64,000 nt of DNA from Actinomycetes bacterium (GTDB lineage: Bacteria; Actinomycetota; Acidimicrobiia; Acidimicrobiales; Palsa-688): positions 1 to 64,000 of the forward strand of contig JAJZIY010000010.1 in assembly GCA_021828475.1 (NCBI GenBank), given 5' to 3'. Positions 28,894-38,081 of the stretch are shown piece after piece (within the stretch, counting starts at the first letter, position 1; each line of letters begins with the position of its first letter). The notes under the pieces were generated by a model. That model saw nothing but the letters and a program-made list of their open reading frames with translations, was not told where the DNA came from and did no database searches. The translations under genes were made by a program, and so were the position numbers.

Positions 28894-30678
28894 GTGGCAG
28901 GTCTAGCACCCGGAGTGCCACGGGCCCTCGCCGGCCGTTACCGGCTCGTCCGGCTTCTGGCCCGCGGGGGTATGGCGGAGGTCTGGGAAGGCCGCGACGA
29001 CGTGCTCAGCCGTCCAGTGGCGGTCAAGATGCTGTTGCCGCACCTTGCGGCGGACCCCGCTCTACGGGAGCGGTTCCGGCGCGAGGCCGTCACCGCCGCC
29101 CGGCTCGTGCATCCCGGGATCGTCGCCATCTTCGACGCCGGGGTGGAGGTCATCGGCGACAGCGGTGCCGGGCCCGGCACGGTGCTGTCGACGAACTGGT
29201 CCCGCGACGAGCGGGAGCGGCCCGAGATCGCCTGGCCGGAGCACCCGAGCACGGCCTTCATCGTCATGGAGCTCGTCCCGGGCGAGACGCTGAAGGACCT
29301 GGTGGCGCGTTCGGCACCGCTGTCGCCCGAGCTGGCGGTCGCCATCGCCCTGCAGGTGACAGATGCACTCGCCCACGCCCATGCCCACGGACTGGTCCAC
29401 AGGGACGTCAAGCCGGCCAACGTCCTGTTGCGGGACGAGGGGCCCGGGCTGGTCCGGGTCAAGGTTGCCGATTTCGGGATCGCCAAGGCCGCCACGACCA
29501 CCAACGACCTGACTGCCAACGGGGCGCTGCTCGGGACGCCGAAGTACATTGCCCCCGAGCAGGTGGAGGGCAAGGAGCCCGACGCCCGTGCCGACCTCTA
29601 CTCCCTCGGGGTCGTGATGTACGAGATGCTCGCCGGCAGCCCCCCGTTCAAGGCGGGCAACGACATGGCCACGGCTCTCGCCCACGTGCAGCAGCCAGCG
29701 CCGGACCTGGCCGGTGAGCGCTCCGACCTCCCGCCGGTACTGACCGAGATCGTTTCCTCGCTGCTGGTGAAGGAGCCCTCCCAGCGTGTCGGTTCGGCCC
29801 TGGAGCTGGCCGGTGCCCTCATATCGGCGCGCCGGCGCATGGGCGACCCCCCCTTGGAGCCGGGGGGCTACCTCAAGCTCGGCCCTGCAGCCGCTCCGGT
29901 TCGTGCCCGACCAGGTGCCCCCGAGGTCGGTGCCACGACCGTCACCGACCCTGCCGCGCCGGACGCCACCCGCGCCGAGCGGCAGGAGGTAGGAGCGCGC
30001 CGTCGCACGGACAGGGGGACTGTGGGCCGTGGCGGCTCCGTCGAGCGCGGTCCCGCCACCCGCCCACCGGCCGGGCGTCCGCGGCGCACCGGCCGGGCGG
30101 CGAGCGTCGTCGTCACGGCGCTCCTGGTGGCCGGGGCGGCCGTGGCCCTGGCCCTCGTCGACGCCGGCCATCGGGGTGCTGGTCGCAACTCCGCAGGTCA
30201 GGGCGGCGCCGGTCCGGCTCAGCAGCACCCGACGGCGACGACCGCATCGACAGTGCCCATCACCGGGGTCCACGAGCTGACCCTGGCGCAGAGGGGCCTG
30301 CGCCCCCATGACCACCTTTCCACCCTGCCCGACATCCTCCACCCGGGCTCCTCGGCGGTCTGGGAGAGCTACATCTACAAGGGGCCCGACTTCGGGGGTT
30401 ACGACGGCCTGGGGGTGGTGTTGCAACTCGGGCGCACGGCCAGCCTGCACCAGCTCCGCGTCAAGACGACGATGTCGGGCTGGACTGCCGAGGCCTTCGT
30501 GTCCACTTCGGACCACGCCTCCCTGCCCGGCTGGGGTAAGGCGGTCTCCCGCCAGTCGGGGATCCAGGGGAGCACGAGCTTCTCGCTCGGCGGCAGGAGG
30601 GCGAGCTGGGTGCTGCTCTGGATGCTGGACCCGGGCCCGACGCACCAGGCGGAGATCACCAGCGTCTCTGTGAGCTGA
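28894..30678 (+). CDS. Membrane Ser/Thr protein kinase with extracellular C-terminal domain
   Basis: A 594-residue transmembrane kinase. The N-terminal domain has the Gly loop LARGGMAEVWEGRD, VAVK lysine, HRDVKPANVLL catalytic loop, DFGIAKA and GTPKYIAPEQ, so it looks active. After a charged linker comes one membrane helix (VVVTALLVAGAAVALALV, about residue 410) and an extracellular domain of some 130 residues (AVWESYIYKGPDFGGYDGLG ... LHQLRVKT) like a jelly-roll ligand-binding module. In mycobacteria a similar kinase-like plus extracellular module is fused to MurJ (Rv3910); here it is a free gene and retains catalytic residues. Likely controls lipid II export or wall synthesis, by context. 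Confidence 0.88.
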   Translation: MAGLAPGVPRALAGRYRLVRLLARGGMAEVWEGRDDVLSRPVAVKMLLPHLAADPALRERFRREAVTAARLVHPGIVAIFDAGVEVIGDSGAGPGTVLSTNWSRDERERPEIAWPEHPSTAFIVMELVPGETLKDLVARSAPLSPELAVAIALQVTDALAHAHAHGLVHRDVKPANVLLRDEGPGLVRVKVADFGIAKAATTTNDLTANGALLGTPKYIAPEQVEGKEPDARADLYSLGVVMYEMLAGSPPFKAGNDMATALAHVQQPAPDLAGERSDLPPVLTEIVSSLLVKEPSQRVGSALELAGALISARRRMGDPPLEPGGYLKLGPAAAPVRARPGAPEVGATTVTDPAAPDATRAERQEVGARRRTDRGTVGRGGSVERGPATRPPAGRPRRTGRAASVVVTALLVAGAAVALALVDAGHRGAGRNSAGQGGAGPAQQHPTATTASTVPITGVHELTLAQRGLRPHDHLSTLPDILHPGSSAVWESYIYKGPDFGGYDGLGVVLQLGRTASLHQLRVKTTMSGWTAEAFVSTSDHASLPGWGKAVSRQSGIQGSTSFSLGGRRASWVLLWMLDPGPTHQAEITSVSVS

Positions 30679-30743
30679 GCTGAGCTGCCGGCGCGGCGCC
30701 CCGCTACCTCGCTGCAGCTTGGTCGTCAACCGGGGCTGAGGGC

Positions 30744-30749
30744 TAGTCT
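30744..30749 (+). promoter_or_regulatory. Leaderless-type -10 hexamer
   Basis: TAGTCT ends 6 nt before the ATG at 30756; no Shine-Dalgarno is present. Confidence 0.5.
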
Positions 30750-30755
30750 GCCCCC

Positions 30756-31160
30756 ATGGAGGGTTCAGAGCCGACGACCACCGAAGGCCGGGACGTGGAC
30801 GCCGCGCCAGGCCAGGGCGCCAACACGGACGGCCGGCCCGGGAGTGCCACATCTGGTGGTGCCGGCTGGGCCGGGGAGCTGAGCGAGAGGGTCATCGACA
30901 CGGTGGCCCGGGTCAAGAGCCGCACCACCGTCAAGGTCGTGACGGCTCTGAGACTGCTCGTGTACGGGCTTGTGGTCGTCGTCTCGCTCGTCACGGCGGC
31001 CGTGCTCGCCACGCTGGGCGTCGTCCGGATCTGGGATGCCTACGTGCCCGTCCAACCGCTCGGGCGCCGGGTCTGGCTGGGGTACGTGGTCATAGGCGGC
31101 GCGCTGTTCCTGGCCGGGGCCCTGGTGATGTCCCGCCGCCGGGCGTCCCGGCACAGCTGA
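30756..31160 (+). CDS. Small two-helix membrane protein, unknown function
   Basis: A 134-residue protein with a polar Gly/Thr/Ala-rich N-terminus of about 50 residues, then an amphipathic stretch (LSERVIDTVARVKSRTT) and two hydrophobic helices (LRLLVYGLVVVVSLVTAAVL and GYVVIGGALFLAGALVMSRR), ending in an Arg/His tail. I do not recognise the family. It lies between the kinase and trxB on the same strand. Confidence 0.7.
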   Translation: MEGSEPTTTEGRDVDAAPGQGANTDGRPGSATSGGAGWAGELSERVIDTVARVKSRTTVKVVTALRLLVYGLVVVVSLVTAAVLATLGVVRIWDAYVPVQPLGRRVWLGYVVIGGALFLAGALVMSRRRASRHS

Positions 31161-31227
31161 GCGGCGGCCTGAGGCTGCGGAATACCACCGGCACCGTCCG
31201 AGTTGACATACGGGGTGAGGAGCAAGA

Positions 31228-32211
31228 ATGGAAGCTGACCACAGCATCGAAGTCGTCGTCATAGGTTCGGGGCCCGCGGGCCTGACTGCTGCGCTGTACA
31301 CGGCGCGCGCCAACCTGTCGCCACTGGTGCTCGAGGGCGAGCCGTCCTCGACCTCCGACCAGCCGGGTGGCCAGCTGATGCTGACCACCGAGGTGGAAAA
31401 CTTCCCGGGGTTCCCCGATGGGGTCCTCGGGCCGGTTCTCATGGGGCAGATGCGAGCCCAGGCGGAGCGTTTCGGGGCGAACCTCGTTGGCGCCAAGGCC
31501 ACCCGGGTCAAGCTGCAGGACGGCGGACCGCATACCGTCTGGTACCGCGACCCCTCCACGGGTGACGAGATCCAGGTGGAGGCCAAAGCCGTGATCGTGG
31601 CCATGGGAGCGCGCTCGCTGCTGCTCGACCTGCCGCGGGAGAGGGAGCTGATCGGCCACGGCCTGTCGACTTGCGCCACCTGTGACGGGTTCTTCTTCCG
31701 GGGCCACAACATCGCGGTTGTGGGTGGCGGGGACTCCGCGGTCGAGGAGGCGACCTTCCTGACCAAGTTCGCCGAGTCCGTGACGCTCGTCCATCGCCGC
31801 AGCGAGCTTCGAGCCTCGAAGATCATGCAGCAGAGGGCGTTCGCCAACCCGAAGATCCACTTCGCCTGGGACAGCGTCGCCACCGCGCTGCTCGGTGAGG
31901 GCAAGGTCGAGGGCCTGAAGCTGGCCAACGTCAAGGACGGCACCGAGAGCATCCTTCCTGTGACCGGGGTCTTCGTGGCCATCGGTCACGCTCCCAACAC
32001 CGACATCCTGCGTGACGAGGTCCGGCTCGACACCGACGGCTACGTGGTCACCCATGACGGCACCACGGCTACCAGCGTCGACGGAGTCTTCGCCGCCGGC
32101 GACATCGCGGACAGGCGTTACCGCCAGGCTGTCACCGCCGCCGGCAGCGGCTGCGCCGCCGCCATCGACGTAGAGCGGTGGTTGGAGTCGCACCAGCCGC
32201 TGGCGGGCTAG
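31228..32211 (+). CDS. trxB: Thioredoxin reductase
   Basis: A 327-residue flavoprotein that reduces thioredoxin with NADPH. FAD motif VIGSGPAGLTAALYTAR near the N-terminus, redox pair CATC in LSTCATCDGFFF, NADPH motif VVGGGDSAVEEA and the C-terminal FAD motif GVFAAGDIAD. Start ATG has GAGGAG upstream. Followed by trxA 226 nt later. Confidence 0.97.
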   Translation: MEADHSIEVVVIGSGPAGLTAALYTARANLSPLVLEGEPSSTSDQPGGQLMLTTEVENFPGFPDGVLGPVLMGQMRAQAERFGANLVGAKATRVKLQDGGPHTVWYRDPSTGDEIQVEAKAVIVAMGARSLLLDLPRERELIGHGLSTCATCDGFFFRGHNIAVVGGGDSAVEEATFLTKFAESVTLVHRRSELRASKIMQQRAFANPKIHFAWDSVATALLGEGKVEGLKLANVKDGTESILPVTGVFVAIGHAPNTDILRDEVRLDTDGYVVTHDGTTATSVDGVFAAGDIADRRYRQAVTAAGSGCAAAIDVERWLESHQPLAG

Positions 32212-32437
32212 CGACCCCACTTCCCTCGTCCTGGTGCGCTGGCACTCCCGGCCTCTCGGACCGCGTTCGAGGAGCCGGGCTGCCCCACAGCGGTGCACCC
32301 GTGCGTCGGGGCCGGCTGGTTACTTGGGCGGCGCGGCAGGCCGTCCGCCTACGGGCGGAATGTCTCAGCCGAGCGATTCGTTGTTTAGTGCAACTGGCGA
32401 ACGCCCCAACTTCGCCGGGGCTCAGAAAGGACGGACG

Positions 32438-32767
32438 ATGTCCGAGTTGACCAAAGCACTGACGGACTCAACCTTCGACGAGGAGATCGGGTCTGCGGAA
32501 GAGCCCGTGCTCGTTGACTTCTGGGCCGAATGGTGCGGTCCCTGCAAGCTCATCGAGCCGGTCCTGGAAGAGATCGCCGAGGAGAACAAAGGCCGGCTGC
32601 GGGTCAGCAAGGTCAACGTCGACGACAACCTCGACATCGTTCGCCGTTTCGACGTGATGAGCATCCCGACCCTCATCCTGTTCAAGGACGGCGAGCCTCG
32701 AGTGCGCTTGGTGGGCGCAAAGGGCAAGGCCCAGCTACTTCAGGAGATCGGCCGCCACCTGTCCTGA
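32438..32767 (+). CDS. trxA: Thioredoxin
   Basis: A 109-residue thioredoxin with active site WCGPC in VDFWAEWCGPCKLIEPVL and the cis-Pro loop SIPTLILFKDG. Start ATG at 32438 is preceded by AAAGGA. Substrate of the TrxB encoded upstream. Equivalent to trxC at the end of the mycobacterial chromosome. Confidence 0.97.
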   Translation: MSELTKALTDSTFDEEIGSAEEPVLVDFWAEWCGPCKLIEPVLEEIAEENKGRLRVSKVNVDDNLDIVRRFDVMSIPTLILFKDGEPRVRLVGAKGKAQLLQEIGRHLS

Positions 32768-32804
32768 GCTGCTTGTCCGTACTTGCGACAAAGGTCCGGG
32801 CTCG

Positions 32805-32836
32805 ATTTCCACAGCCCTGTGCACAGGTGTGGATGA
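32805..32836. other. DnaA-box-like sites and palindrome, trxA-parB gap
   Basis: Within 32 bp lie ATTTCCACA (32805-32813), the palindrome CCTGTGCACAGG (32816-32827) and TGTGGATGA (32828-32836). The first and last resemble DnaA boxes of opposite orientation. Meaning uncertain. Confidence 0.35.
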
Positions 32837-32877
32837 GGTGAAGGTGGGGCCCTTCTGAACTAGCGGTTGACACTCGA

Positions 32878-32899
32878 AGGCCGGCCCTCGGGCCGGCCT
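32878..32899. terminator. Inverted repeat between convergent trxA and parB
   Basis: AGGCCGGCCC and GGGCCGGCCT form a perfect 10-bp GC-rich hairpin with TC at its centre. No T run follows, so it is an intrinsic-type stem of uncertain strength. Confidence 0.55.
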
Positions 32900-33025
32900 C
32901 CTGTATTCAGCTGCGTGGACGCGAGGCCCTCCGCTCGAGGCGACCTTTCTGGGGGACAACCCTAAAGCCGTGGCGCGTAATTACGATTATGGCATCCCGC
33001 GGCGGAGAGGGCTCAGGGTTAGGGA

Positions 33026-33904
33026 TCAAGCCTCTTCGGGCTCGGTCATCGCCTTGTAGATGCGCTCCAGATCCTCGAGCGTCGCGAACTCGATGACGAC
33101 CCGGCCCCGGTTGGCACCCATGTCGACCCGGACCCTGGTGCTCAGGTGGTCGGCGAGGAGCTCCTCGAGCTCGAGAATGCCAGGCGGCCTGAGCTGCGCC
33201 CTTGCCTTCTTGCCGGCGGGTGCCTCGTCCGAGGACGCCACCTGGTTGCGCTCCCGGACGGCATCCTCCACTGCTCGCACGGACATCTGCTCGTTGGCCG
33301 CCTTACGGGCGAGAGCCTCCTGGAAGGCCCGGTCCGGGGTGCCGAGGAGGGCGCGGGCGTGCCCGGCACTGAGCCTGCCTTCTGCCACGAGGCGCTGTAC
33401 GGATGGAGGCAGCTGGAAGAGACGGAGCGCGTTCGTGATGGCGGCGCGGCTCTTGCCGACTCGGGCTGACATCTGTTCGTGGGTGAGGCCGAAGTCCTCG
33501 ATGAGCTGCTGGTAACCGGCCGCCTCCTCCAGGGGGTTGAGCTCGGCCCGGTTGAGGTTCTCGATGAGCGCCTGCTCGAGGCTCTCGCTGTCGGACGCCG
33601 CCCGGATGATCGCCGTTATCGTCGCCATCCCAGCCCTCCGGGCTGCCCGCCACCGGCGTTCCCCGGCAATGAGCTCGTACTCCTCCGTGCCCGTCTGGCG
33701 TACGAGGATGGGCTGAAGGATGCCTATCTCGCGCACCGAGGCCGTCAGGGATGCCAGCGCTTCCTCGTCGAAGTGGGCCCGCGGCTGCCGTCGGTTGGGG
33801 CGCACTGCAGTTACGGCGATCTCAGCCAGGCTGCCCCTGTCCTTGAGGACGTCCGTCGGTATCAGGGCACCCAGGCCCTTACCCAACCCGCTGCGGCGCA
33901 CCAC
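33026..33904 (-). CDS. parB: Chromosome partitioning protein ParB
   Basis: A 292-residue ParB. The N-terminal GLGKGLGALIP box meets ParA; the CTP-binding domain has RRQPRAHFDEEAL and GERRWRAARRAG; the helix-turn-helix that reads parS is THEQMSARVGKSRAAITNAL; a C-terminal dimer domain ends the protein. Its start lies inside parA (26-nt overlap). Two parS sites stand upstream of parA. Expected to load SMC and anchor the origin. Confidence 0.97.
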   Translation of the reverse strand: MVRRSGLGKGLGALIPTDVLKDRGSLAEIAVTAVRPNRRQPRAHFDEEALASLTASVREIGILQPILVRQTGTEEYELIAGERRWRAARRAGMATITAIIRAASDSESLEQALIENLNRAELNPLEEAAGYQQLIEDFGLTHEQMSARVGKSRAAITNALRLFQLPPSVQRLVAEGRLSAGHARALLGTPDRAFQEALARKAANEQMSVRAVEDAVRERNQVASSDEAPAGKKARAQLRPPGILELEELLADHLSTRVRVDMGANRGRVVIEFATLEDLERIYKAMTEPEEA

Positions 33905-34916
33905 CGCTTACCTCCCGAGCAAGTTCGCGGTACGCAGTTGCGCCGCGGGACGACGAATCGAAGATGATGATCGGCTGGCCGTAGGAGGGCGCCTCGGACA
34001 GTCGGACCGTACGTGGCACGACACTGCGGCAGACCCGGTCCCCGAAATGCGACCTGACCTCGGCCACGACCTGTTCGGCGAGCCGGGTCCGCGCATCGAA
34101 CATCGTCATGATGATGGTGGTGACGATGAGGCCGGGGTTCAGGTTGGCCCTCACCCGCTGGATGTTGCTGAGCAGCTGGCCGAGGCCTTCCAAGGCGTAG
34201 TACTCGCACTGGATGGGCACGGCCACTTCGGTGGCTGCCGCAAGGGCATTGACCGTCAGCAGGCCGAGTGAAGGGGGGCAGTCGATGAGGACGAAGTCGA
34301 AATCGTCCAGGACCGTGTTTATGGCCTTCTTGAGACGCAGCTCGCGGCTGAAGGCAGGTACCAGCTCGATCTCGGCTCCGGCCAGGTCGATGGTCGCCGG
34401 GACGACGAAGAGGTTGCGGACGTTCGTCGGCTCGATGCAGTCCTCGATGGCCACGTCGTGAAGGATCACGTCGTAGACGGAGGCCTCCAGGTTGCGGGCG
34501 TTGACCCCGAGGCCCGTCGTGGCGTTGCCCTGAGGGTCGAGATCGACGACCAGGATGCGGTAGCCCAGCTCGGCGAGTGCGGCACCGAGGTTCACGGCGG
34601 TCGTGGTCTTGCCGACCCCGCCCTTCTGGTTGGCGATGGCCATGACCCGCGGGAGCGGTGGTTTGGTCGTGCCCATCGGGCCAAGATCGACCCTGTCCTC
34701 GAGGTCTCTGGCTGTCTGTTGCAGGTGGTCGAAGCCGCCGGGCTCCACATCAGAGGGAAGCCGCTGCTCCGAGGCTTCGTCATCCAAGGCCCGCTTGGGG
34801 GGGCCAGAACCGTGGCCGCTCGAGCCGCCGGTCTTCTCGTGGTCGAGGGCGCCAACGCCGCCCTCAGTCTCGGCGCTCGAACCCGCGACCTTCGTCTCGT
34901 GCTCAGCGTCAGTCAT
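33879..34916 (-). CDS. parA: Chromosome partitioning ATPase ParA
   Basis: A 345-residue Walker-type ATPase (Soj family). Deviant Walker A KGGVGKTTTAVNLGAALA, the second motif DLDPQGNATTGLG and the Walker B DFVLIDCPPSLGLL. An N-terminal acidic/polar arm of about 95 residues precedes the fold. I chose the ATG at 34916, which has GAAGG five bases ahead; the frame is open further upstream but codes for nothing recognisable. Forms an operon with parB. Confidence 0.95.
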   Translation of the reverse strand: MTDAEHETKVAGSSAETEGGVGALDHEKTGGSSGHGSGPPKRALDDEASEQRLPSDVEPGGFDHLQQTARDLEDRVDLGPMGTTKPPLPRVMAIANQKGGVGKTTTAVNLGAALAELGYRILVVDLDPQGNATTGLGVNARNLEASVYDVILHDVAIEDCIEPTNVRNLFVVPATIDLAGAEIELVPAFSRELRLKKAINTVLDDFDFVLIDCPPSLGLLTVNALAAATEVAVPIQCEYYALEGLGQLLSNIQRVRANLNPGLIVTTIIMTMFDARTRLAEQVVAEVRSHFGDRVCRSVVPRTVRLSEAPSYGQPIIIFDSSSRGATAYRELAREVSGGAPQRVG

Positions 34917-35298
34917 GGCGGCCTTCATCTTCCCGCGCCCGGGTAGGCCGCAGCAAGCACCGAGCTGGTTCGCGGCACATTTCCGACGGCGCGGGCGGCG
35001 CGGGCGGGGCCGCGCTGGGCTCTTGCGGAGAAGGGCGCTCTTGGGCACGGCTGACGTACAGCTGCGAAGCACCCGGGCCGCTAGCAGTCCCACAGGTGAG
35101 CCCCTCCGACCACGGCATGCGAACGCAGTACCTTTCGGGACAGCCGGCGCGCGGCAAGGGTGGGGGGTGGCGCCTCCGAATGGTGCATCACAGCACCATG
35201 GGCAAGGAGGCCCTCTCACATGCCGTGCGTTGGCACCGCCGGCCCGGCTGGGCTGTCCCGGCATCGCCAGGGCCCGGAGGGATTTTCCCGCTCACTCG

Positions 35299-35314
35299 TG
35301 TTTCACGTGGAACA
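35299..35314. promoter_or_regulatory. parS: parS site 1 (one mismatch)
   Basis: TGTTTCACGTGGAACA differs from the universal 16-bp parS palindrome TGTTTCACGTGAAACA at one position. It lies 380 bp upstream of the parA start. Confidence 0.85.
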
Positions 35315-35660
35315 CTTCGACGCGCGGTCCGCCGATGTTGCGGCCGATCTTGGCGGTCGCGAGGTCGTCACCCGGGGGTGGCTTCGGGGTTCGTGTCGTC
35401 TTGGCGGCCACGCGCTCCGGTCCTGGCTTCAGGCGACACCCGGCCGCTCACCCTCACTCCGACGGGCGGACGGTTTAGTGTCACCGCCACCGGCTTGTCG
35501 CGAACCAAGCAGGGCCTCCGTGCAGCCGCATCGGAGGCTCCTTGGGTCGCCACAGGGCCGACGGCACACCGCTGCCCCCCGCATCCGTGCTCGGATGAGC
35601 TCCGACCACGACGTCGCGCAGGTTGTGGGGACGGGCAGGGGCCTGAGCAGCGCCGCGCAG

Positions 35661-35720
35661 CGCCTGTGCCTGCGCCTGCGCCTGCGCCTGTGCCTGCGCC
35701 TGTGCCTGCGCCTGCGCCTG
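35661..35720. repeat. (C/T)GCCTG hexanucleotide tandem repeat, ten units
   Basis: Ten consecutive 6-bp units alternate irregularly between CGCCTG and TGCCTG. On the other strand one frame would read repeated Gln-Ala, but that frame has no other sign of being a gene. It lies between the two parS sites. Confidence 0.85.
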
Positions 35721-36263
35721 TGCCGGCGCTGGCCGAGCCACTCTTGCCACTGTCGCCAGGCCCTCTCGTACATGGCGCCGGGGGCGCGGAGCCGGTGACG
35801 CCGTAGCGGAGACTGGCCTCGGTCGGCCTGCGGGGCCGGCAGGTGCCGCAACGGTGGCCCTGGTGCCGCCGCACGCCCCACTTCGTCCTGGGGCGAGGCC
35901 GCCATTGGTGCAGCTTCAGGCCGGGCAGGGGCCGACGACCGCCCGAGCCGGCTCTCGCCCCGGTACGGCCCTCGCGAGCCGGCAGCGAAGGTCCACGTGC
36001 CGTTGCACGACAGTCGGCACCATTGCGGTCCCGCCCTCTTGGTCCGAGGTCTCCAACGACGGGGCCAAGAACTGACAATGCGGGGTGGTGGTCCAGATGG
36101 AGAGGCGGTTGGCCATGGCGGCCGTTCCAGCGGCTGCTCCGTGGCCAACCCCGGCATGTATGGCGGCTGGAGCCGATTGGGCAGGAAGGTGTCGTCAGCG
36201 GCTTACTGCCGCGGGTGGTGCCGGACTGGGGGGTCGAAGTACCCCCGGCTCCCCCTGGCTCGA

Positions 36264-36279
36264 TGTTTCACGTGAAACC
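36264..36279. promoter_or_regulatory. parS: parS site 2 (15 of 16 match)
   Basis: TGTTTCACGTGAAACC matches the parS consensus in all but the last base. It lies about 95 bp beyond the rsmG 3' end. Confidence 0.9.
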
Positions 36280-36373
36280 CTGACCTGGCCAGAATGGTGG
36301 GGCGACGGAGGGTGTGCTGACGGCGACCGATGGTGGACTCGGGCAGGTGGGGGCCACTTCGCCGACACGTTTG

Positions 36374-37114
36374 TCAGAACAACGGCCGCTTGGACGGGAT
36401 CCCCACTCGGCGGGGGTAGCGGTCGCCAGCGAGCTCGATGCAGGCGAGGGCCGCGATCTGAGCGGGGCCAGCCGAGGTGACCACGGAGCCCAGCGCCCGT
36501 AGCCGCAACCCGAGCTTCAGGAGGCCTTCCGGCGCCCACCGGAGCGTGGCCTCGCCCTCGGGCGGTTCCGCCACCAGCAACTCACCGCCCAGGCGAAGCA
36601 GGGGCGCAGCGCACTCCGCCGTGGTGCCCGGGGGGGCAAAGCTCCTGGCTGTCACCAGGTCACACGCATGGCGGAGCTCGGTGCGAGCGACGGTCTCGGC
36701 ACGGTCACATACGACGGTGCAGCGGTCCTCCAGGCCCAGGTCAGCCACGGCATGGCGCAGCCACTCTGCTCTGCGTTGGTTGCTCTCTACGAGCACCCAC
36801 TCGGAACCCGGCCACAGGACTGCCAGGACGAGGGCCGGTACACCGCCGCCACTCCCGAGGTCGGCGGCCCTAAGCGGCGGGCCGGTAACGAACGCGGCGA
36901 AGGCCAGGCTGCGGGCGAGGTGCTCCTCGACAGGCCCCGGCCCGAAGAAGCCAAAGCCACGCGCTCGGTCGAGGAGCTGGGTCAGACGAGCCTGCTGCTC
37001 TTGACGGAGTTGCAGGTGCGAGCCCTCTCGTGCAGCCCACACGGGCGGCTCAGGCTGGCCCGAGGGCGAACCGCCCGTCGATCTCGTCGGCACTCCTGCC
37101 AGCACCTCCGACAC
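36374..37114 (-). CDS. rsmG: 16S rRNA (guanine-N7) methyltransferase RsmG
   Basis: RsmG (GidB) modifies G527 of 16S rRNA. The class I methylase fold shows RAADLGSGGGVPALVLAVLW (SAM loop), VLVESNQRRAEWL and LVTARSFAP. The start is uncertain: I use the GTG at 37114, about 20 nt past the jag stop; a longer frame reaches back to 37216 inside jag. The conserved domain begins near RQEQQARLTQLLDRA. Part of the rpmH-rnpA-yidD-yidC-jag-rsmG run. Confidence 0.9.
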   Translation of the reverse strand: MSEVLAGVPTRSTGGSPSGQPEPPVWAAREGSHLQLRQEQQARLTQLLDRARGFGFFGPGPVEEHLARSLAFAAFVTGPPLRAADLGSGGGVPALVLAVLWPGSEWVLVESNQRRAEWLRHAVADLGLEDRCTVVCDRAETVARTELRHACDLVTARSFAPPGTTAECAAPLLRLGGELLVAEPPEGEATLRWAPEGLLKLGLRLRALGSVVTSAGPAQIAALACIELAGDRYPRRVGIPSKRPLF

Positions 37115-37133
37115 CCCGTTGGGGTGCGGGCCC

Positions 37134-38081
37134 TCAGTCCTCGGAGCTGTCGCTGCCGGACGGCATGAGGACGACGCGCCGGTTGGGCTCCTCGCCCTCC
37201 GAGATGCTGGTGACACCCTCTATGGCGGTCACGGCGTCGTGCACGACCTTGCGGTCGGCAGCGGGCATCGGCTCCAGGGCGCGCCTGTTGTTTGTGGAGA
37301 CGACCTCGTCGGCAACCTGCCGGGCGAAGCGAGCCAGCGCCTCCTGGCGCTTCTTGCGGTAGCCATTTATGTCGACGACCAGGCGGGACTCGCCCGGAGC
37401 TGACTGCCGCTGGAGGACGGTACGGGTCAGTTCCTGTAGCGCCAGGAGGGTGGTTCCCTTCGGACCTATCAGGGTGCCCAGGTCATCGCCCGTGATCGAG
37501 ATCTCCACCGTGCCCTCGCTCTGGTTCGAGCTGACATTGGCAGAAGTGCCGAGCTCCTTCAACAGGCCTCGGAGGAACTCCTCGCCCAGGCGGGCTTGCT
37601 CTTCGCTCGGTACGTTTGTCACCCCGTTGAAGTTAGTGCCTTCGGCGTCCGATGTCTGGGCTGGGACTGGCCGCCCGCTGCCCGCCCCGGCGCGTGAGCG
37701 TCGTCGACCACCACCGTTTTTGGGGCCTCCGGCCGGTGCAACCTCCTCACCGGTCTCGATGTCACCGGGCTGTGACCGCTCACTTGCCGGAGCCGGCGCG
37801 GGGGAGCGGCCCTTGGTGGCGGCTTCCTCGCCGGCGGGCTTAGAGGCGTCGTGGGCACCGGAACGGGAGCGGCGGCGGTCCCGCCGCTCGCCCTTCGAGC
37901 GCGGGTAGCGGGGCTTCACCCGGGCCCGTACCCGGGCCTCCTCCTTGAGACGGCCGAACAAGCCGATCTTGGGCTCGGCGATGACCTCGACGTCCGCGTC
38001 GGACTCCTCGACGCCGAGTTGCTCGAGGGCGACCTTCCTGGCCTCCTCGACCGTACGGCCCGTCGTCTCCACCCAGTCCAT
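37134..38081 (-). CDS. jag: Jag/KhpB RNA-binding protein
   Basis: A 315-residue protein. Jag-N domain at 1-55 (VEEARKVALEQLGVEESDAD, KIGLFGRLKEEARV), a polar Arg/Pro/Ala-rich linker of about 110 residues, a KH domain with GDDLGTLIGPKGTTLLALQE, and a C-terminal R3H domain with RPMPAAD-like EPMPAADRKVVHDAV. Begins directly after the yidC stop. Homologues bind RNA and influence cell-wall synthesis. Confidence 0.95.
   Translation of the reverse strand: MDWVETTGRTVEEARKVALEQLGVEESDADVEVIAEPKIGLFGRLKEEARVRARVKPRYPRSKGERRDRRRSRSGAHDASKPAGEEAATKGRSPAPAPASERSQPGDIETGEEVAPAGGPKNGGGRRRSRAGAGSGRPVPAQTSDAEGTNFNGVTNVPSEEQARLGEEFLRGLLKELGTSANVSSNQSEGTVEISITGDDLGTLIGPKGTTLLALQELTRTVLQRQSAPGESRLVVDINGYRKKRQEALARFARQVADEVVSTNNRRALEPMPAADRKVVHDAVTAIEGVTSISEGEEPNRRVVLMPSGSDSSED

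Larger units (their letters stand above)
34917..36373. other. 1.46-kb gene-free stretch between rsmG and parA holding parS sites
   Basis: No frame on either strand here shows a recognisable protein; the long open frames are low-complexity Arg/Pro/Ala products of high GC. It contains two parS sites (35299-35314, 36264-36279) and a hexanucleotide repeat (35661-35720). For an origin region this is an unusually long empty gap and may be a ParB loading zone. Confidence 0.6.

Noticed and set aside
34917-35264. N-terminal extension of ParA up to 35264
   Set aside because: The extra residues have no ParA character; the ATG at 34916 has a good ribosome site.
35481-35750. A minus-strand frame encoding a Gln-Ala repeat
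   Set aside because: Only a translation of the hexanucleotide repeat; no ribosome site or conserved flanks.
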